Below are positions 7,333 through 12,504 of a stretch of DNA of 12,504 nucleotides, one piece after another. The notes beneath the pieces are model-generated. The model did no database searches, was not told the origin of the DNA, and saw only the letters and a program-made list of their open reading frames with translations. The position numbers and the translations under genes were made by a program. Each line of letters opens with the position of its first letter. The stretch's first letter is position 1. The stretch covers positions 1-12,504 of the forward strand of contig JAILEJ010000267.1 of NCBI GenBank assembly GCA_024688095.1, read 5' to 3'. The DNA is from Butyrivibrio sp. Its GTDB lineage: Bacteria > Bacillota > Clostridia > Lachnospirales > Lachnospiraceae.

Positions 7333-7359
7333 TAAGAAAACGAATCAGCCTCTTATAAT
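7331..7359 (+). promoter_or_regulatory. Candidate promoter of the GHL6-garR-kinase-lactonase operon
   Basis: A perfect TATAAT (7354-7359) lies about 35 bp before the start codon. The -35 position 17 nt upstream (7331-7336, TATAAG) is poor and abuts the operator-like pair, consistent with activator dependence. Confidence 0.5.
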
Positions 7360-7378
7360 GATTACATGATAAAGATTG

Positions 7379-7384
7379 AAAGGA
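7379..7384 (+). promoter_or_regulatory. Ribosome binding site that sets the GHL6 start
   Basis: AAAGGA lies 10 nt before the ATG at 7395. An in-frame TTG at 7386 would be only 1 nt from it and is therefore rejected as the start. Confidence 0.7.
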
Positions 7385-7394
7385 ATTGTGGTCT

Positions 7395-9401
7395 ATGAGC
7401 AAAGAAAACTGGTGGATTAACTATCCATGGCGAATGGTACAGACTAACCTTAGAGAAACTGACATGGATAATATGGATGCCAAAGCTTTTGCAAAAGAGC
7501 TTTCAGATTATAACGCAACTGTAGTTACATTAAATGCAGCGGGAATACTGGCAAGCTATAATACAGAGCTTTCATATCATAAGAAAAGTAAATTCCTTAC
7601 AGGTGACAGCCTTAAGAATATGGTAGATGAATGTCATTCGCAGGGGATAAAAGTAATTGCAAGATGTGACTTTTCAAAAATACCTGAGACAGTTTATAAG
7701 GAGCATCCTGAGTGGGCTTATATAAAGGGCGATGGAAGTGTTTCTAATTATAATGGTTTTGTTCAGACATGCGTAAATAGCGAATATCAGCAAAAATATA
7801 TTTTTGAAATACTTGAAGAATTATTCAGAGAACATGATTTTGACGGACTCTTTTGCAATATGAGTGGTGCAATGGTTGTGGATTATGATTACAATCTCCT
7901 GGGACCATGCCACTGCGATAATTGCAAAAGATTATTTAAAGAAAGTACAGGACTTGATGTGCCGACCTCAGATAATCCAAGGGATCCTGCAGTTGGTAAA
8001 TATAATGTCTTCAAGGGCGCCTGTGTGGCAAAGCAGAAAAAGATTCTCTACAACAGAGTAAAGGCTATTAAGCCAGGCATTGCAGTTAATGGAGTTGATT
8101 ATAACAGAGTTGAATGCAATCAGGATATGGACAGGCCTGTAAATATATATCAGGCATCTACTAATGCCAGAAAACTTACAGGAATAGATAAAGATAAAGT
8201 TGCAGATGCAGCTTCAACAGATTTTCTTGGGTTCAGATACAGACATTCTTCTATATCACCTGAACTTATGGAGATTCGTCAGTGGCAGAATCTTGCTAAT
8301 GGAGCAGGAACAAGTCTTTATATAATGGGTACTCTTGGAAATCATAAAGACAGATCGGGAATAAAGGCATCAAAAAAAGTTTTTGATTTCTATAAGAAAA
8401 ATGAAAATGAATACAAGAATCTGAGATCGGCAGCAGAAGTTCTTCTTGTAGATAAGATGCTTCTTGCAAGAGTAGATGAAGAGGTTTCAGGATTTATCAG
8501 AGTACTTACAGAGTGTCATATAGCATTTGATGAAATGAAGCTTGGAGAAGTTACTCCAGAAATCCTAAAGTCCAAAAAGCTTGTGATAATGGCTGATACA
8601 AGATTCATATCAGATGAGGCAGCCGCAATGTTTGATGAGTATGTCAAAAATGGCGGAGTGCTTCTGGCAACAGGTCAGAGTGGATTAAACAAAGCAAACT
8701 TTATGCCAAGAAATGAACAGGCATTAAAGAGTCTTGGAATAGGTCAGATAACAGAAAAGCTTACAGGCCTAAAATCGTCAATATATGAAATTCAGGATAG
8801 TGACAAAGAGATATTGGAGTTTTCATCTGATGCAGAGCTTGGTTATATTGTGCCCGGTGAAGAGGTATTTGCAGGAGAAATTCTTGATGATTCTAAGACA
8901 ACGACATTTCTTAAGCTGATTCCTGAACAGCTATATGGACCGCCTGAAGTATGCTATCCAAAGGAAAAATCAGAAATTCCAGGAATATATAAAACAGTTT
9001 ATGGCAATGGAATGGCAGTATGGGTTCCATGGCTTGCCGGCAGCTTTTTTTACCAGCAGGGATATGATAATACCTTTGAAATCTTAAAGGATATTATTAT
9101 AAATATTTGCGGGGCTAAGAGCCTTGCACCTTCACTTACACCAATGTGTGAGATCACAGTCATGAAAGGGGATGGAAAGCTTGTACTTCATCTTATAAAT
9201 ACAAGCGGAAGTTTTTTAAACAGTTTTTATAAACCTGTTCCACTTTATGATCTTGAACTTGATATAGATAAGGAAAATTTAGAAGGCTATGAAATCTATA
9301 CCTTAAATGGTGGTGAAGTAACTGTAAAAAATGGAAAGCTTGTACTTAATAAGCTTGATACCTATGAAGCAATAATAATTAAAGAAAAGAAGGAGAATTG
9401 A
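7395..9401 (+). CDS. GHL6-like putative glycoside hydrolase with GH42-type trimerisation domain
   Basis: Protein of 668 residues with no signal peptide, so cytoplasmic. Residues about 10-335 look like a TIM barrel of the hypothetical glycosyl hydrolase type (GHL6): TDMDNMDAKAFAKELSDYNA near the start, FDGLFCNMSG around Asp150 on a barrel strand, then the cysteine motif CHCDNC (Cys172, Cys174, Cys177), a possible metal site like the zinc cluster of GH42. Residues about 345-450 resemble the beta-galactosidase trimerisation domain (VIMADTRFISDEAAAMFDEYVKNGGVLL at 397-424). A small beta-rich C-terminal domain follows. First gene of a four-gene operon with garR 1 nt downstream. I infer that it cleaves or remodels the imported substrate. 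The domain reading is from memory of family patterns; no catalytic pair can be named with confidence, and a non-glycosidase role such as lactonase is possible. Confidence 0.7.
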   Translation: MSKENWWINYPWRMVQTNLRETDMDNMDAKAFAKELSDYNATVVTLNAAGILASYNTELSYHKKSKFLTGDSLKNMVDECHSQGIKVIARCDFSKIPETVYKEHPEWAYIKGDGSVSNYNGFVQTCVNSEYQQKYIFEILEELFREHDFDGLFCNMSGAMVVDYDYNLLGPCHCDNCKRLFKESTGLDVPTSDNPRDPAVGKYNVFKGACVAKQKKILYNRVKAIKPGIAVNGVDYNRVECNQDMDRPVNIYQASTNARKLTGIDKDKVADAASTDFLGFRYRHSSISPELMEIRQWQNLANGAGTSLYIMGTLGNHKDRSGIKASKKVFDFYKKNENEYKNLRSAAEVLLVDKMLLARVDEEVSGFIRVLTECHIAFDEMKLGEVTPEILKSKKLVIMADTRFISDEAAAMFDEYVKNGGVLLATGQSGLNKANFMPRNEQALKSLGIGQITEKLTGLKSSIYEIQDSDKEILEFSSDAELGYIVPGEEVFAGEILDDSKTTTFLKLIPEQLYGPPEVCYPKEKSEIPGIYKTVYGNGMAVWVPWLAGSFFYQQGYDNTFEILKDIIINICGAKSLAPSLTPMCEITVMKGDGKLVLHLINTSGSFLNSFYKPVPLYDLELDIDKENLEGYEIYTLNGGEVTVKNGKLVLNKLDTYEAIIIKEKKEN

Positions 9402-9402
9402 A

Positions 9403-10287
9403 ATGAAAATTGGATTTATCGGACTTGGTATAATGGGAAAACCTATGGTTAAGAATATTGTAAAGGGTGGATATACAGATGTAATCGTAAATGGAAGACA
9501 TCAGGATGTTCTCGACGAACTTGCAGAGCTTGGAATCAAATCAGGTTCTTACGAAGAAATTGGAAAAAGCTGCGATGTCGTTATGACGATGCTTCCTAAT
9601 TCACCTCAGGTAAAAGAGGTAATGCTTGGAGAAGGTGGAGTTGCCTCTTTTATGAAAAAAGGTAGTATACTAATAGATATGAGCTCTATCAACCCAGTTG
9701 CCAGCAAGGAAATTGCAGAAGAACTTGCTAAAAAAGGTGTTGATATGATTGATGCCCCTGTTTCAGGAGGAGAGCCAAAGGCAATTGACGGAAGCCTCAG
9801 CTTCATGGTGGGAGGTAAGGAGGATCTTGTAGAAAAGTATACAGATCTTCTTAAAACAATGGGTGCTTCTGTTGTAAGATGCGGCGATGTTGGCGCAGGA
9901 AACACAACAAAGCTTGCAAATCAGATAATTGTTGCATGTAATATTCAGGCTCTTTCTGAAGCACTTACTCTTGCCAAAAAGGCAGGAGTAGATCCTAATC
10001 TTGTATTTGCAGCAATAAGAGGAGGCCTTGCAGGTTCAACGGTTATGGACGCCAAGGCACCTATGATGCTGTCAGGAAATGACAAGCCAGGATTCAAAAT
10101 TGACCTTCATATTAAAGATCTTAACAATGCACTTGACTGCGCTCATACAGTTGGGGCACCAGTTCCTATGACTGCAGAAGTTCAGGAAATCATGCAGTGG
10201 ATGCATAATAATGAAGGTGGAAACAAAGACCACAGTGCTATTGCACAGTATTATGAATTCCTTACAGGGACTAAATTGGGAGAATAA
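9403..10287 (+). CDS. garR: 2-hydroxy-3-oxopropionate (tartronate semialdehyde) reductase
   Basis: Reduces tartronate semialdehyde to D-glycerate with NAD(P)H. It has 294 residues, the same length as E. coli GarR, and is strikingly similar along its length: GFIGLGIMGKPM (4-15), TMLPNSPQVKEV (62-73), DAPVSGGEPKAIDGSL (117-132), GAGNTTKLANQ with catalytic Lys170 and Asn173, AIRGGLAGSTVMDAKAPM, and PGFKIDLHIKDL. After the second strand the sequence is VNGR (29-32), with no Asp at the usual NAD-selecting position, so NADPH use is possible. The start is 1 nt after the preceding stop, and its AAGGAG site lies within the end of that gene. The glycerate kinase ATG follows the stop without a gap. Adjacent garR and glycerate kinase genes strongly imply a route ending at D-glycerate and 2-phosphoglycerate. 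Confidence 0.95.
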   Translation: MKIGFIGLGIMGKPMVKNIVKGGYTDVIVNGRHQDVLDELAELGIKSGSYEEIGKSCDVVMTMLPNSPQVKEVMLGEGGVASFMKKGSILIDMSSINPVASKEIAEELAKKGVDMIDAPVSGGEPKAIDGSLSFMVGGKEDLVEKYTDLLKTMGASVVRCGDVGAGNTTKLANQIIVACNIQALSEALTLAKKAGVDPNLVFAAIRGGLAGSTVMDAKAPMMLSGNDKPGFKIDLHIKDLNNALDCAHTVGAPVPMTAEVQEIMQWMHNNEGGNKDHSAIAQYYEFLTGTKLGE

Positions 10288-11532
10288 ATGAACAGCAGAT
10301 TAAAGCTTGATGCAGACAAAATTACAGATGCAGCCATAAAGAAAGTTATGCCAAAGGAAGCCGTAAAGCGTGCGCTTGGTGAGATTAAACTTTCTGAAAA
10401 TGTCTATATTGTAGCCGTTGGAAAAGCGGCTTACAGTATGGCAGAAGCAGCATCAGAAGTTATTCCTTACAAAAAGGGAATAGTTATTACCAAGTATGAT
10501 CATGTTAAAGGTGAGCTTAAAGACATTGAATGTTTTGAGGCAGGCCATCCGATTCCTGATGAAAATGGGATAAAGGCAACTGAAAAGGTTATTGAGCTTG
10601 TAGAAAATCTTAGCGAAAAAGATACTATTCTGTTTCTTTTATCTGGAGGAGGAAGTGCTCTGTTTGAAAAGCCACTTGTAAGTCTTGATGAACTTCAGGA
10701 TATGACAAGGCAGCTTCTTGCCTGCGGTGCAGATATCAATGAGATTAATATTATCAGAAAGCGTCTTTCTGCCGTGAAGGGTGGAAAGTTTGCCGAGAAG
10801 GCAAATCCGGCAAAAATCTATAGCATAATCCTTTCTGATATAGTAGGCGATCCTCTTGATATGATAGCTTCCGGACCGACGGTTCCCGATAGTGGGAGCA
10901 GTAAAATGGCAATTGACATCATCGATAAATATGGAATTTCAACATCGGATGAAGTAAGAAAGCTTTTGAAAATCGAAACTCCAAAGGAAATATCAAATGC
11001 TACAAATATTGTAATCGGAAGCGTAAGAGAGTTATGCAAGGCAGCTGCAGAGTGTTGTGAGTTACTTGGATACGAGGTATGTTTTTTGTCTGATCAGGTT
11101 ACAGGAGAGGCAAGAGAAGTTGGTAAAATGCTTGGAGCGGTTGCAGCTTCTCACGCCGGTGATGGAAAGAAAATGGCGTACATACTTGGCGGTGAAACCG
11201 TGGTGCATCTTAAAGGGAAAGGCCTTGGAGGTCGAAACCAGGAGATAGCCTGCGGTGCAGCTCAGGGAATATCCGGTCTTTCAAATGTTGCAGTTTTTAG
11301 TGTTGGCTCTGATGGAACTGATGGACCAACTGATGCTGCAGGCGGGTATGTAGATGGTGATACCTATGAAGATTTAATCGGAAAAGGTATTTCTTTTGCT
11401 GAAATGTTTGATGACAATGACTGTTATCACCTTCTTGAACACTGCGAGGGTCTTATTAAAACAGGCCCTACTGGTACAAATGTAAATGACTTTTCGGTGG
11501 TGCTAATAGATGAAAATAATACAGCTACTTGA
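10288..11532 (+). CDS. Glycerate 2-kinase, MOFRL (TtuD/GckA) type
   Basis: Phosphorylates D-glycerate with ATP to 2-phosphoglycerate, which enters glycolysis. The protein has 414 residues, slightly short for the family (about 420-450), with every hallmark present. These are VGKAA with Lys46, GHPIPDENG (86-94), LLSGGGSALF (117-126), INIIRKRLSAVKGGK (153-167), LSDIVGDPLDMIASGPT (182-198), GGETVVHLKGKGLGGRNQE (301-319), SDGTDGPTDAAGG (341-353) and TGPTGTNVNDF (392-402). The order corresponds to an N-terminal DUF4147 domain followed by the MOFRL domain. The start ATG abuts the garR stop and is served by GGGAG about 5 nt upstream. The 3' end overlaps the next gene by 23 nt. It is unrelated to the class I kinase GarK, so the function is set by motif and by garR next door. 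High confidence. Confidence 0.95.
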   Translation: MNSRLKLDADKITDAAIKKVMPKEAVKRALGEIKLSENVYIVAVGKAAYSMAEAASEVIPYKKGIVITKYDHVKGELKDIECFEAGHPIPDENGIKATEKVIELVENLSEKDTILFLLSGGGSALFEKPLVSLDELQDMTRQLLACGADINEINIIRKRLSAVKGGKFAEKANPAKIYSIILSDIVGDPLDMIASGPTVPDSGSSKMAIDIIDKYGISTSDEVRKLLKIETPKEISNATNIVIGSVRELCKAAAECCELLGYEVCFLSDQVTGEAREVGKMLGAVAASHAGDGKKMAYILGGETVVHLKGKGLGGRNQEIACGAAQGISGLSNVAVFSVGSDGTDGPTDAAGGYVDGDTYEDLIGKGISFAEMFDDNDCYHLLEHCEGLIKTGPTGTNVNDFSVVLIDENNTAT

Positions 11533-12187
11533 AGGAAAACCCTTCATGACAGAGTTTGGAATAGTTGGATACAGTACAGTAGTACTTATCCGTGTAAATA
11601 ATAAAAATATTCTTTATGATACAGGTAATAAAAGTACAGCCCTTCAACTAAAGGATGCACTTGATAAAAATGGTCTTGTATGTGATGACATAACTGATGT
11701 TGTTTTGTCACATCTGCACTTTGATCATGTGGGAAATGTTCCTTTATTTAAAAATGCAAATTTTTATCTAAGTAAGAAGGAGTGGCTTTGTGCAGAGAGT
11801 AATCCCGATGAGTGGGACTGTCTGGCAACATGCGAATATCTGCGCAGAAACGGAAATCTCAACTTTGTTAAAGAAGGAGATATGATAGAAGAGGGTGTTT
11901 TGGTTATTGACCTCCCGGGACATACCCCTGGGCTCATTGGACTTAAGTGCGGAGAGGACACGGTGCTTTGTTCTGATGCTATAAAAAACCGTTTTGAGCT
12001 TTGGCAGGACATTCCACTTATGTCTGTAGATGTAGAAAAAAGCAAAAGTACCATAGAACGTATAAAAAGTGAGGGAAAGTATATATATCCGGGACATGAC
12101 AAGATGCTTGATATAGATAACCCTATATGCGATGAAGCAATTCACTTTATTATAAAGTATGCTAATGGAATGGAGCAGAAAATATAA
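11510..12187 (+). CDS. Metallo-beta-lactamase-fold hydrolase, lactonase-like
   Basis: Zinc hydrolase of 225 residues resembling the N-acyl-homoserine lactonase branch of the MBL superfamily. The complete dinuclear metal set is visible: SHLHFDHVGN (His68, His70, Asp72, His73), LPGHTPG (His138), SDA (Asp156) and YPGHD (His196). Two cysteines lie close together at 104 and 108. Last gene of the operon; the start chosen (ATG 11510) overlaps the kinase gene by 23 nt and gives the usual first beta strand (KIIQLLEG). A weaker GGTGGT site precedes it. An alternative ATG at 11546 has a better-looking GAAGGA (11531-11536) but would remove that strand. In this context I infer hydrolysis of a sugar lactone or related ester made in the pathway; quorum-signal lactonase activity cannot be excluded but fits the neighbours less well. 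Confidence 0.85.
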   Translation: MKIIQLLEGKPFMTEFGIVGYSTVVLIRVNNKNILYDTGNKSTALQLKDALDKNGLVCDDITDVVLSHLHFDHVGNVPLFKNANFYLSKKEWLCAESNPDEWDCLATCEYLRRNGNLNFVKEGDMIEEGVLVIDLPGHTPGLIGLKCGEDTVLCSDAIKNRFELWQDIPLMSVDVEKSKSTIERIKSEGKYIYPGHDKMLDIDNPICDEAIHFIIKYANGMEQKI

Positions 12188-12200
12188 GATTAATTAGAAT

Positions 12201-12241
12201 AGGCAGCCGCTTGTGATTTAAAAAGCGACTGCCTGTTTTTA
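12201..12241 (+). terminator. Rho-independent terminator of the four-gene operon
   Basis: A 12-bp stem with one mismatch (AGGCAGCCGCTT at 12201-12212 and AAGCGACTGCCT at 12223-12234) has a 10-nt loop. It is followed by GTTTTTAT, and begins 13 nt after the stop codon of the MBL gene. It separates the operon from the convergent chemotaxis gene. Confidence 0.9.
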
Positions 12242-12272
12242 TATTCAAAACCGTATTGTTTTAGAAAAAACT

Positions 12273-12504
12273 TTATGATTTAAAGAACATAATCTCTTCA
12301 TTGAGTTTATCTGCTATTTGCTTAAGGTTATTGGCAGATCCGGCAAGAGTTGTAACTGTTGCAGAAAGCTCCTGCATGGAAGCACCGGTTTCTTCTGAAG
12401 ATGCAGCATTTTCCTGAGAAATGGCAGATAGAGCACTCATTGTATCCACAACAGCATTTTTGGAGGTTTCGCAGGTATCTGCGCCTTCAGAAATCTGTTT
12501 AACA
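12273..12504 (-). CDS. Methyl-accepting chemotaxis protein, C-terminal end (partial)
   Basis: Only the last 76 codons are in the window; the gene continues past the right edge. The translation contains AISQENAASSEETGASMQEL and then SATVTTLAGSANNLKQIADKL, ending FFKS before a TAA stop (complement of 12273-12275). This is the typical C-terminal methylation helix of a chemoreceptor signalling domain, with the EE pair as candidate methylation sites. The full protein would sense a ligand and signal through CheW and CheA. It is convergent with the catabolic operon and separated from it by a terminator, so a functional link is not indicated, and its sensor domain is outside the window. Confidence 0.88.
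   Translation of the reverse strand, partial: VKQISEGADTCETSKNAVVDTMSALSAISQENAASSEETGASMQELSATVTTLAGSANNLKQIADKLNEEIMFFKS

Noticed and set aside
7386..7394. TTG at 7386 as the start of the GHL6 gene
   Set aside because: It would sit 1 nt from the AAAGGA site; ATG 7395 has workable spacing.
1..12504. CRISPR array, tRNA or rRNA genes, insertion sequences, phage or defence genes
   Set aside because: I saw no regularly spaced repeats with spacers, no tRNA- or rRNA-like stretch and no transposase, integrase or defence-type protein.

Overview
The window looks like chromosome from a low-GC Firmicute of the Lachnospiraceae, most likely Butyrivibrio, Pseudobutyrivibrio or a close relative. The grounds are AT-rich DNA, strong AGGAG-type ribosome binding sites, a domain-permuted GH3 beta-glucosidase of the kind described from Butyrivibrio fibrisolvens and Ruminococcus albus, a GPH-family sugar symporter with a long lysine-rich tail, and an AraC regulator with the N-terminal region common in clostridial sugar regulators. 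This placement is inferred from protein character, not from a marker gene.

Layout. 1-188 is an AT-rich leader. 189-2684 (+) is the cytoplasmic permuted GH3 enzyme. 2685-2853 is a regulatory gap with an operator-like repeat pair and a perfect 45-nt palindrome. 2854-4590 (+) is a GPH/MelB-type symporter, closed by a bidirectional terminator (4645-4672) shared with the convergent minus-strand genes. These are an AraC-type regulator (4704-5954) and a D-2-hydroxyacid dehydrogenase (6018-7133), separated by a hairpin. 7134-7394 is a divergent promoter region with two mirror-image pairs of the same repeat. On the plus strand follows a tight four-gene operon: a GHL6-like putative glycoside hydrolase of unknown specificity (7395-9401), tartronate semialdehyde reductase GarR (9403-10287), a MOFRL-type glycerate 2-kinase (10288-11532) and a metallo-beta-lactamase-fold lactonase-like hydrolase (11510-12187). 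A terminator follows at 12201-12241. The right edge holds the 3' end of an unrelated methyl-accepting chemotaxis protein (minus strand).

How it fits together. The GPH symporter would import a glycoside, uronide or sugar acid. The GHL6 protein, perhaps with the GH3 enzyme, would process it in the cytoplasm (neither has a signal peptide), and the MBL protein could open a lactone. GarR and glycerate 2-kinase would carry the product through tartronate semialdehyde and D-glycerate to 2-phosphoglycerate. The D-2-hydroxyacid dehydrogenase could feed or drain the same pool, for example as a hydroxypyruvate reductase. The usual aldolase, dehydratase or glyoxylate carboligase that makes tartronate semialdehyde is absent from the window, so the upstream chemistry and the substrate are unknown. 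A shared asymmetric 14-bp motif (TATATCTRWAWTAG), in 20-bp-spaced tandem pairs before the symporter and in the divergent promoter region, ties the parts into one likely regulon of the local AraC protein.
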